Shown here: positions 1 through 5,040 of the stretch, piece by piece | Layout: each line of letters starts with the position of its first letter | How positions within the stretch are numbered: position 1 is the stretch's first letter | Assembly (NCBI GenBank): GCA_016782825.1 | Contig: JADHXT010000266.1 | Span: 1-5,428 of the forward strand | Source: Candidatus Brocadiia bacterium | Lineage (GTDB): Bacteria > Planctomycetota > PUPC01 > DSUN01 | DNA length: 5,428 bases | Reading direction: 5' to 3' | The notes under the pieces: model-generated | What the model saw: the letters and a program-made list of their open reading frames with translations, nothing else | Databases searched by the model: none | What the model was told of the DNA's origin: nothing | Translations under genes and position numbers: made by a program

Positions 1-288
1 CAGTTTGGCAACCCATCGCGGGGAATCCTGTTCCCCCTCAACTACGGCATCTGCACGGCGGTGCAGGGCAAGCTCTACATGAGCTTCTTCAACCGCAGCA
101 GGCTGGGCGTGGTGGCCGATGCCGGCCACGACCGCTTCTTCGCCCTGGCCGAGGACGAGAGCACGTGGGGCATCAAGCAGGTGAAGCAATGCGCCCTCCA
201 CGACGGCAGAGCCGGCGTGCTGTTTGCCGACTGGCATGCGAGCCTCGTGAAAACCATCGACGTGACCAAGCAGATGTTCCTGCCGTGA
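1..288 (+). CDS. C-terminal fragment of a prepilin-like protein with an H-X9-DG-type domain (5' end outside window)
   Basis: The frame is open from base 1 and ends at TGA 286-288, giving 95 visible residues. The diagnostic part is near the end: His67, nine residues, then Asp77-Trp78-His79 within LHDGRAGVLFADWHAS. This matches the 'prepilin-type processing-associated H-X9-DG' C-terminal motif (usual form H-N-G-G-x-N-V-L-F-A-D-G-H), with Trp replacing the usual Gly. The segment VVADAGHD (37-44) resembles the strand that precedes this motif in the family. Such proteins normally start with a type IV pilin-like methylation signal and one membrane helix; that part lies to the left and cannot be checked. 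Their function is poorly known; they are thought to be secreted or surface pseudopilin-like proteins, often in large paralogous sets. An internal GTG at 61 could be read as a start, but the homologous-looking sequence runs upstream of it, so the gene is called partial. Confidence 0.72.
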   Translation, partial: QFGNPSRGILFPLNYGICTAVQGKLYMSFFNRSRLGVVADAGHDRFFALAEDESTWGIKQVKQCALHDGRAGVLFADWHASLVKTIDVTKQMFLP

Positions 289-332
289 CGTTGGCTTCCT
301 TTCTTCAACGACAGCAGCGAAAGCAGTGAGCT

Positions 333-1907
333 GTGAAGCAGCGAATCGCGATCTACGACACCACGCTCCGAGACGGCGCCCAGGCCGAGGGCGTGGTCTT
401 CTCGCTCGTGGACAAGGTGGCCGTGGCCCGGCGCCTCGACGACTTTGGCGTGGACTACATCGAGGGCGGCTACCCGCTCTCGAATCCCAAGGACGCTGCG
501 TTCTTTGCCGAGCTGGCCCACAAGCCCCTCCAGCACGCCCAGCTCGCGGCCTTCGGCAACACCCGCCGCGCCAACGCCACCGCAGCCGAAGACGTGGGCC
601 TGCGCGCCCTGCTCGAATCGGGCGCCCCCGTGGCCACCCTGGTGGGCAAGAGCTGGGACCTGCACGTGACCGACGTGCTGCGCATCCCCCTCGAGCAAAA
701 CCTGGAGGTCATCCGCGACTCGGTGGCCACCCTGAAGGCCCATGGCCTCACCGTGTTCTACGATGCCGAGCACTTCTTCGACGGCTACCGCGCCAACCCC
801 GAGTATGCCACGGCCACGCTCCACGCGGCTCGGGACGCGGGGGCCGAGACGATCATCCTGTGCGACACCAACGGCGGCACCCTGCCGTCGGCCCTGCGCG
901 AGACCATCCGCGCCGTGCGCCCGACCCTCGACGTGGCCCTTGGTATCCACGCGCACGACGATGCCGGCCTGGCCGTCGCCAACTCGCTGGTGGCCGTGGA
1001 GGAAGGCATCACCCACGTGCAGGGCACCATCAACGGCATCGGCGAGCGGTGTGGCAACGCCGACCTGTGCGCCATCGTCCCGACCCTGGCCCTCAAGATG
1101 GGCTGCGACGTGCTTCGCCCGGGCTCCGTGCAACACGTGACCAGCGTGTCGCGCTACCTCTACCAGATCGCCAACCTCAATCCGCCGCTCCGGCAGCCCT
1201 ACGTGGGGCACAACTCGTTTGCCCACAAGGGCGGCCTTCACGTGGACGCCATGCAGAAAAACCCGCTCACCTACGAGCACCTGGACCCCGAGCGAGTGGG
1301 CAACGAGCGGCGGATTCTCATCTCCGAGTTGTCCGGCAACGCCGCCATCCTCGCCAAGGCCGCCAAGGTGGACGAGCGGGTGGACCGCGAAACCAGCCGC
1401 CGCGTGCTCGAGACGGTGCAAAACCTGGAAAGCGAAGGCTATGAGTTCGAGGCGGCCGACGCCTCCTTCGCCCTCGTGGTGCGCGGCGTGCTGGGCACGC
1501 GGAAGCGCTTCTTCGAGCTCGAGGGATTCCGCACCATCGTGATCAAGCACGACCACGACGAGGAACCGTCCACCGAGGCCATCGTCAAGCTTCGCGTGGG
1601 CGGCGAGAGCCGGCTCACCGTGGCCGAGGGCGACGGCCCCGTCCACGCCATGGACGGGGCGCTCCGCAAGGCCCTGGAGGGCTTCTTCCCCGTGCTGCGC
1701 GACGTGCGCCTCGTGGACTACAAGGTGCGCATCGTGAACCCTCGAGCCGGCACCGCGGCCAAGATCTGTGTGGTCATCGAGTCCACCGACGGCCACGAGG
1801 TGTGGGGCACCGTGGGCGTGAGCGGGAACATCATCGAGGCGAGCTGGCAGGCGCTGATCGACAGCATCGAGTACAAGCTGCTGAAGGAAGAGGAGGCCGC
1901 CGGCTAG
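333..1907 (+). CDS. cimA: (R)-citramalate synthase
   Basis: The enzyme condenses pyruvate with acetyl-CoA to form (R)-citramalate, the first step of the threonine-independent route to 2-oxobutanoate and isoleucine. The protein has 524 residues, the usual length for the bacterial citramalate synthase branch of the isopropylmalate/homocitrate synthase family. Residues about 4-275 form the HMGL-like TIM barrel. It shows YDTTLRDGAQ (8-17, Arg13 and metal ligand Asp14), the metal-binding GIHAHDD (His206, His208) and the GERCGNADL signature (237-245, Asn242). A linker containing HNSFAHKGGLHVDA (293-306) follows. Residues about 395-520 form the LeuA-type regulatory dimer domain, ending in GTVGVSGNIIEASWQALIDS, typical of this branch. 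GTG 333 is chosen because an in-frame TGA lies at 327-329 and the first motif begins eight residues in; only a weak GTGAG sits just upstream. The gene follows the previous one by 44 bases and no promoter was recognised. A 2-isopropylmalate synthase role is less likely given the C-terminal pattern. Confidence 0.95.
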   Translation: MKQRIAIYDTTLRDGAQAEGVVFSLVDKVAVARRLDDFGVDYIEGGYPLSNPKDAAFFAELAHKPLQHAQLAAFGNTRRANATAAEDVGLRALLESGAPVATLVGKSWDLHVTDVLRIPLEQNLEVIRDSVATLKAHGLTVFYDAEHFFDGYRANPEYATATLHAARDAGAETIILCDTNGGTLPSALRETIRAVRPTLDVALGIHAHDDAGLAVANSLVAVEEGITHVQGTINGIGERCGNADLCAIVPTLALKMGCDVLRPGSVQHVTSVSRYLYQIANLNPPLRQPYVGHNSFAHKGGLHVDAMQKNPLTYEHLDPERVGNERRILISELSGNAAILAKAAKVDERVDRETSRRVLETVQNLESEGYEFEAADASFALVVRGVLGTRKRFFELEGFRTIVIKHDHDEEPSTEAIVKLRVGGESRLTVAEGDGPVHAMDGALRKALEGFFPVLRDVRLVDYKVRIVNPRAGTAAKICVVIESTDGHEVWGTVGVSGNIIEASWQALIDSIEYKLLKEEEAAG

Positions 1908-2012
1908 CCCGCTTCGCAGATGCTACGCAGGCCAGGAAGATGCCCCGCCTACAACTACCACGGACGCAGCGGGGTGCGGCCATGCAGGCGCACTCGGCCA
2001 CCGTCGGCGATG

Positions 2013-2040
2013 TTGCGGTCGCGCCGAGGCCTGCTATAAT
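2013..2040 (+). promoter_or_regulatory. Sigma70-type promoter for the redox operon
   Basis: A perfect -10 hexamer TATAAT lies at 2035-2040, preceded by an extended -10 TG at 2032-2033. A -35-like TTGCGG at 2013-2018 matches the consensus at three of six positions with a 16-base spacer. Transcription would start near 2046-2048, leaving a leader of about 35 bases before the ATG at 2083. This AT-rich hexamer stands out in a GC-rich gap directly upstream of a compact gene run, which makes a chance match less likely. The weak -35 fits an extended -10 promoter or one that needs an activator. No start-site data are available here. Confidence 0.72.
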
Positions 2041-2047
2041 AGGCCTC
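2026..2047. promoter_or_regulatory. Inverted repeat enclosing the -10 box (candidate operator)
   Basis: The arms GAGGCCT (2026-2032) and AGGCCTC (2041-2047) are perfect reverse complements separated by eight bases that contain the whole TATAAT hexamer. The central TATA (2035-2038) is also symmetric, so nine of eleven paired positions match. A dimeric repressor bound here would block RNA polymerase directly. The downstream genes suggest a redox, metal or thiol-responsive regulator, but no regulator gene is present in the window. Each arm contains AGGCCT, itself a palindrome, so the site can also be read as two direct copies 14 bases apart. Its position over the promoter makes an operator more plausible than a terminator, and no T-run follows. 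Confidence 0.55.
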
Positions 2048-2052
2048 TGCAA

Positions 2053-2076
2053 TCTCCGTACGGCATTTCGGAGGAG
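2053..2076 (+). promoter_or_regulatory. Leader hairpin that can cover the ribosome binding site
   Basis: CTCCG (2054-2058) can pair with CGGAG (2069-2073), plus a U-G pair 2053/2074, around a ten-base loop. The right arm overlaps the strong Shine-Dalgarno GGAGGAG at 2070-2076, six bases before ATG 2083. Folding would hide part of the ribosome binding site. An alternative symmetric element CCGTACGG (2056-2063) overlaps the left arm and could compete with this fold or bind protein. The stem is short, so a regulatory role is only possible. The ribosome binding site itself is clear and favours ATG 2083 over TTG 2080, which would lie only three bases from it. Confidence 0.35.
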
Positions 2077-2082
2077 CCCTTG

Positions 2083-2286
2083 ATGGCTAACGGAATGGAA
2101 TCGCCCGAATGGACCCACGACGAGTGGCTCGACGCCTGGACCATCCACGTGGGCAAGGCCTATCGCTGCGACCAGTGCAACACGCTCATCATGGTGACCA
2201 AGGGCGGTGTGGGCACCCTCGAGCCCATCTGCTGTGGCGAGCCGATGAAGCCGGTGGAACAGCCCGACCGCATCGCCGACCAGTGA
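2083..2286 (+). CDS. Small desulforedoxin-like Cys4 protein (single module)
   Basis: This 67-residue cytoplasmic protein carries one Cys4 module: C29-D-Q-C32, seventeen residues, then C50-C51-G-E-P-M. The pattern YxC-x2-C ... G-T-L ... CCGEPM resembles desulforedoxin and the N-terminal FeS4 domain of desulfoferrodoxin, which bind one iron by four cysteines and act as low-potential electron carriers. The spacing before the paired cysteines is X17 rather than the classical X15, with the extra residues in an L-E-P-I stretch. No superoxide reductase domain follows. An N-terminal extension of about 26 residues is acidic and holds three tryptophans (W10, W15, W19), which is unusual for desulforedoxin and may be a docking helix. 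The metal could be iron or zinc; sequence cannot decide. It is the first gene after the promoter, has a strong GGAGGAG site, and its stop is 13 bases before the next gene, a two-module relative. Confidence 0.8.
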   Translation: MANGMESPEWTHDEWLDAWTIHVGKAYRCDQCNTLIMVTKGGVGTLEPICCGEPMKPVEQPDRIADQ

Positions 2287-2299
2287 GAGGAACGCCACG

Positions 2300-2560
2300 A
2301 TGAGCCTGCAACAAGCCAACACCGTGGGCGACGTGTACCGCTGCGATGTGTGCGGTGCCGAAGTGAGCGTGATCAAGGGCAGCCAGGGTTCTCTGGCCCC
2401 CCGCTGCTGCAACCTGCCCATGCAGCTTCGGCCCACGCGACAGGGCATCTACTTCTGCGCCATCTGCGGCGCGGAACTCATGGTGCTCAGCGAGGGACCC
2501 GGCGAACTGGCCCCCCGCTGCTGCAACGAACCCATGGTGCGGCGCAAGCAGGCGGCATAG
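2300..2560 (+). CDS. Tandem double desulforedoxin-like Cys4 protein
   Basis: This 86-residue protein contains two successive copies of the module in the preceding gene. Module one: Y13-R-C15-D-V-C18, X17, C36-C37-N-L-P-M41. Module two: Y51-F-C53-A-I-C56, X17, C74-C75-N-E-P-M79. Corresponding residues are exactly 38 apart. All eight cysteines are kept in both modules, so two metal sites are predicted. Classical desulforedoxin is a homodimer of single modules; a fused pair could mimic such a dimer in one chain, though this is inference. The residues L-A-P-R before each CC pair are identical in both modules. There is no signal peptide or membrane segment, so it should be cytoplasmic. The ribosome binding site AGAGGAA (2286-2292) overlaps the stop codon of the upstream gene, indicating co-transcription and perhaps coupled translation. 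Likely roles are electron transfer next to thioredoxin reductase, oxidative stress defence, or zinc/thiol chemistry. Confidence 0.8.
   Translation: MSLQQANTVGDVYRCDVCGAEVSVIKGSQGSLAPRCCNLPMQLRPTRQGIYFCAICGAELMVLSEGPGELAPRCCNEPMVRRKQAA
2393..2527 (+). repeat. Internal duplication: exact 21-base direct repeat, 114 bases apart
   Basis: The same 21 bases occur at 2393-2413 and 2507-2527, beginning CTGGCCCC and ending CTGCTGCAAC. They encode L-A-P-R-C-C-N in each Cys4 module. The 114-base offset equals the 38-residue module period. The rest of the two modules differs much more at the DNA level, so the shared segment may reflect gene conversion or strong constraint rather than a very recent whole-module duplication. 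Confidence 0.85.
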
Positions 2561-2617
2561 CCGGCCACGCGCCGCATCCCCCGCCAGGCCGCTTCTCGAC
2601 CAGGAGGCTCTCACAGC

Positions 2618-3550
2618 ATGAGCCAGGACTACGACTACGACGTGGTGATCATCGGCGGCGGCTGCGCCGGGCTCACGGCAGGCATCTACACCGCCCGCGC
2701 CCGCCTGTCCACGCTGCTGGTGGACAAGATCGCACCCGGCGGCCAACTCGCCACCACCCACGAGGTGGAAAACTACCCCGGCTTCGTGGACGTGATGGAC
2801 GGCTACGAGCTCATGGAGCGCTTCCGTCAGCAGGCCGAGCGCTTCGGCTGCCAGATCGAGGGCCACGAGGTGAAGACGATCGACGCCTCCGACCCCGTGG
2901 TCCGCGTGGTGAAGACCACCGGCCGCGACATCCGCTGCCGAGCCGTCATCGTGGCCAGCGGCGCCGACCCCAAGACCCTCGGCGTCCCCGGCGAAGACCG
3001 CCTGCGCAGCAAGGGCGTGTCGTACTGCGCCACCTGCGATGCCCCCTTCTTCCGCGACAAGGAGGTGGCCGTCATCGGCGGCGGGAACACCGCCGTCGAC
3101 GAAGGCATCTACATCACCAGGTTTGCCAGCAAGGTGCATGTGATCCACCGCCGCGACGAGCTGCGAGCCGAGAGAATCTACCAGGAGCGCATCCTGAACA
3201 ACGACAAGGTCGTCTTTCACTGGGACAGTGTGGTCGACGAGTTCGTCGGCGACGAGAAGCTCGAGAAGCTGGTGCTCAAGAACGTAAAGACCGAAGAGAA
3301 ATCCGAGCTGCCCGTCCAGGGCGCCTTCGTGCTCATCGGCACCGATCCCAACACGGCCTTCCTCGAGGGCGTGTGCGAGCTGGACGACGTGGGCTTCGTG
3401 AAGGTGAACGAACGCAAGGAGACCTCGGTGCCTGGCATCTTTGCCGGGGGCGACTGCGAGGACGGCGCCTTCCGCCAGGCCGTCACCGCCGCCGGCTTCG
3501 GCTGCGCCGCCGCAATCACCGCCAAGCACTACCTCGACAATCTGAGCTAG
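2618..3550 (+). CDS. trxB: Thioredoxin reductase (NADPH, low-molecular-weight type)
   Basis: This FAD flavoenzyme passes electrons from NADPH to a redox-active disulfide and on to thioredoxin or similar partners. Its 310 residues match the usual bacterial length. In order: FAD-binding GGGCAG (13-18), GGQLATT and ENYPGF (41-56), the active-site CATC (C137, C140), the nucleotide-binding GGGNTA (154-159), HRRDELRAE (177-185), and the second FAD motif GIFAGGDCED (273-282) followed by FRQAVTAAGFGC. Arg178, Arg179 and Arg183 match the arginines that bind the 2'-phosphate of NADPH in the E. coli enzyme, so NADPH is the predicted donor. Two extra cysteines lie beside FAD motifs, C16 (usually Pro) and C280 (usually Val). 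AGGAGG at 2602-2607 supports ATG 2618. No thioredoxin gene is visible here; the two upstream Cys4 proteins and the downstream flavodoxin-like protein are candidate partners or co-regulated genes. Confidence 0.96.
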   Translation: MSQDYDYDVVIIGGGCAGLTAGIYTARARLSTLLVDKIAPGGQLATTHEVENYPGFVDVMDGYELMERFRQQAERFGCQIEGHEVKTIDASDPVVRVVKTTGRDIRCRAVIVASGADPKTLGVPGEDRLRSKGVSYCATCDAPFFRDKEVAVIGGGNTAVDEGIYITRFASKVHVIHRRDELRAERIYQERILNNDKVVFHWDSVVDEFVGDEKLEKLVLKNVKTEEKSELPVQGAFVLIGTDPNTAFLEGVCELDDVGFVKVNERKETSVPGIFAGGDCEDGAFRQAVTAAGFGCAAAITAKHYLDNLS

Positions 3551-3560
3551 GACCCCGCGC

Positions 3561-4013
3561 ATGGCTGACATCGAGATCCACTTCACCCGCGACGCCGGCA
3601 CCGAAGACGTGCCGCTGCCCCAGTACATGAGCGAGCACGCCAGCGGCATGGACGTGTGCGCCGCCGTGGGCGAGCCGGTGACGCTCGAGCCGGGGCACAT
3701 CACCCTCATCCCCACCGGGCTGCGCATCGCCATCCCGCCCGGCTACGAGGTGCAGGTGCGGCCCCGGTCGGGCCTGGCCCTCAAGCACGGCATCACCGTG
3801 GTCAACGCCCCGGGCACCATCGACGCCGATTACCGTGGCGAGGTGGGCATCATCCTGGGCAACGTGGGCCACGAGCCCTTCACCATCGAGCGCGGCATGC
3901 GCGTGGCGCAGCTCGTCGTGCAGAGCGTGGTGCGGGCCACACTGGTGCAGCAGCAGAGCCTGGAAGATACCGAGCGCTCGAGCGGAGGGTTCGGGCATAC
4001 GGGAGTGAAGTAG
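3561..4013 (+). CDS. dut: dUTP diphosphatase (trimeric dUTPase)
   Basis: It hydrolyses dUTP to dUMP and pyrophosphate, keeping uracil out of DNA and supplying dUMP for thymidylate synthesis. The 150-residue protein has all five motifs of the trimeric family in order: SGMDVCAAV (28-36, motif 1; Ser-Gly-Met replaces the common Ala-Gly-Tyr), RPRSGLA (67-73, motif 2), GTIDADYRGEV (85-95, motif 3, with Asp88 the expected catalytic base), ERGMRVAQLV (110-119, motif 4) and the glycine-rich RSSGGFGHTG (139-148, motif 5) whose Phe144 should stack on uracil. The flexible C-terminal tail is therefore present and the enzyme looks active. A TAGGA site overlaps the trxB stop codon and the gap is only 10 bases, so the two genes are almost certainly co-transcribed. 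Both TrxB (through ribonucleotide reductase) and Dut bear on deoxynucleotide supply, a possible reason for the linkage. Confidence 0.96.
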   Translation: MADIEIHFTRDAGTEDVPLPQYMSEHASGMDVCAAVGEPVTLEPGHITLIPTGLRIAIPPGYEVQVRPRSGLALKHGITVVNAPGTIDADYRGEVGIILGNVGHEPFTIERGMRVAQLVVQSVVRATLVQQQSLEDTERSSGGFGHTGVK

Positions 4014-4037
4014 CACCGACGACAAAGGGGCCGGGAA

Positions 4038-4523
4038 ATGAAAGCCGCGATCGTCTACCACACGAAGACGGGGCACACGGAGCGCGCCGCCGAGGACATC
4101 GCCGCGGGGCTTCGCGATGCCGGAGTCGATGCACAACTCATCCACGCCAGCGACCTGGACGACGGGCACCTCGCCGACGCGGCCATCGTGGTCGTCGGCA
4201 GCCCATGCCACGCGGGCTCGTGCCGCTTGCGCGGCGGGCTCTCGGGTCCCGTGCGCGCGCTGCTCAAGAGGCTCGGCAAGGGGAGCCTCGCGGGCAAGGT
4301 GGGCGGGGCATTCGCCGTCAACTACGCCTACGGCGGCCACGTGACGGTGGGCGCCATCGAGAAAGCCCTGCGGGGCGCCGGCGCGCGGGTGCCAGCCCCA
4401 GGCGTGGTGGTCAAGGCGGGGGTGCCGCTCAGCCTCTACGAAGGGCCGAAGGCGTCGCCGGACGCTCGGGAGGCGCTGCGCCAGCTTGGCCAAGCCTTGG
4501 CCGCGGCCATCGAGGCGGGCTAG
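4038..4523 (+). CDS. Flavodoxin-like protein (probable FMN-binding)
   Basis: The 161-residue protein opens with a beta strand and an FMN phosphate-binding loop, AAIVYHTKTGHTERAA (3-18; Thr9, Thr11, Thr14), the flavodoxin T-x-T-G-x-T pattern. The strand AAIVVVGSPCHAGSC (48-62) matches the second loop (usually G-S-P-T-Y/R), and GGAFAVNYAYGGH (89-101) matches the third region that borders the isoalloxazine ring. The fold and length fit short flavodoxin or the flavodoxin/WrbA-like family, which are FMN electron carriers or quinone reductases. Cys57 and Cys62 in the second loop are not typical of flavodoxins and could be redox-active or bind metal. The first ATG is used: AAAGGGG lies at 4024-4030, seven bases upstream. 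It follows dut by 24 bases as the last gene of the run. No acidic flavodoxin C-terminus or NADH-binding motif is obvious, so its precise role is open. Confidence 0.78.
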   Translation: MKAAIVYHTKTGHTERAAEDIAAGLRDAGVDAQLIHASDLDDGHLADAAIVVVGSPCHAGSCRLRGGLSGPVRALLKRLGKGSLAGKVGGAFAVNYAYGGHVTVGAIEKALRGAGARVPAPGVVVKAGVPLSLYEGPKASPDAREALRQLGQALAAAIEAG

Positions 4524-4531
4524 GCCTGCCT
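4513..4531. other. Hairpin centred on overlapping convergent stop codons (possible terminator)
   Basis: AGGCGGGC (4513-4520) pairs with GCCTGCCT (4524-4531), with one G-U pair, around the triloop TAG (4521-4523), which is the stop codon of the flavodoxin-like gene. The opposing gene's TAG is the complement of 4520-4522, so the two stops share CTAG. The hairpin is the only inverted repeat at the end of the long plus-strand run and would act in both directions. No T-run follows on either strand, so an ordinary intrinsic terminator is not shown. On the minus strand the G-U pair becomes a C-A mismatch. Confidence 0.4.
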
Positions 4532-5011
4532 GCGGCGGATGTGCAGGTGGCAGCAGGTGTCGTCGGAGGCGGGGTTCCAGGTGTCGCAGTGGAAATCGAA
4601 GCCGGCGCCCTCGAAGGTGCCTGAGTCGACGGCGGCGGCAATCTCGCACATGGTGGCGCAATCTGCATCGCTCAGGCCGGCATTGTGCCAGGCCTCCTTC
4701 AGCGGGCACGTGCCGTGGGTGATGTCCACGCCGTTGGCGTCGATGTGGTCCACGCGGGGGCTGAACATGCGGCCGTCGTCGGCGCTGCCGCCCACAAAGG
4801 CCTCCTGGAGGCCGGCGAGGTCGTCGGGGGCATAGGGCGCGTATTTCTGGCCCGTGACGAGTCCCCGCTTGTAGATCGCCCGCTTCAGGATGGCCTTGGC
4901 CCGTTGCTCGCCGATCTCGTCGCGCAGCTCGGTGAAGATGTGCCAGTAGATCATCCCGCGGTGTTTGTAGGCGGCGTAGAGTCGCTGGCGGAGGTCGTCT
5001 TCATTGGGCAC
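4520..5011 (-). CDS. L-2-amino-thiazoline-4-carboxylic acid (ATC) hydrolase-like protein
   Basis: The 163-residue protein resembles the ATC hydrolase family, whose founding member opens the thiazoline ring of L-ATC to N-carbamoyl-L-cysteine; most relatives have no known substrate. The recognisable parts are an N-terminal helical region (about 5-50), then DITHGTCPLKEAWHNAGLSD (96-115; His99, Cys102), an acidic helix with Cys118 and Cys122 leading to EIAAAVDSGTFEGAGF (123-138), and a Cys-rich end, HCDTWNPASDDTCCHLHIR (Cys142, Cys153, Cys154), matching the family's terminal Cys-His region. The start is GTG 5009-5011 on the minus strand, preceded by a GAGAGGGG site (5018-5025) with six bases between; the frame stays open further upstream, but that would run into the neighbouring gene. 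The next gene upstream ends 29 bases away on the same strand, so both are probably co-transcribed. There is no signal peptide. Family assignment rests on remembered sequence pattern; the actual substrate is unknown. Confidence 0.68.
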   Translation of the reverse strand: MPNEDDLRQRLYAAYKHRGMIYWHIFTELRDEIGEQRAKAILKRAIYKRGLVTGQKYAPYAPDDLAGLQEAFVGGSADDGRMFSPRVDHIDANGVDITHGTCPLKEAWHNAGLSDADCATMCEIAAAVDSGTFEGAGFDFHCDTWNPASDDTCCHLHIRRRQA

Positions 5012-5040
5012 GTCTGTCCCCTCTCGTGTTCTCGGTGGCC

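Noticed and set aside
289..310. CGTTG/CAACG inverted repeat after the first gene as a terminator
   Set aside because: Only five base pairs with a 12-base loop and no T-run; too weak to call.
75..1796. 573-codon open frame on the minus strand opposite cimA
   Set aside because: It is antisense to a complete, motif-rich citramalate synthase, and its His/Gly/Val/Ala-rich protein has no recognisable family. Long antisense frames are expected in GC-rich coding DNA.
1943..1974. CCCCGC/GCGGGG inverted repeat after cimA as a terminator
   Set aside because: Six pairs with a 20-base loop and no T-run, likely by chance in GC-rich DNA; cimA transcription may still end nearby, but this does not show it.
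2083..2560. Superoxide reductase or rubrerythrin for the two small Cys4 genes
   Set aside because: Only the Cys4 modules are present; there is no His4Cys catalytic iron site and no ferritin-like helix bundle. Rubredoxin is also excluded, since it uses two CxxC pairs rather than CxxC and CC.
2189..3733. 514-codon open frame on the minus strand opposite the Cys4 gene, trxB and dut
   Set aside because: It crosses several well-supported plus-strand genes, has low-complexity composition and shows no domain motif; it is a coding shadow.
3516..4709. 397-codon minus-strand open frame across dut and the flavodoxin-like gene
   Set aside because: It opposes two genes with clear motifs and is Arg/His/Ala-rich without family features.
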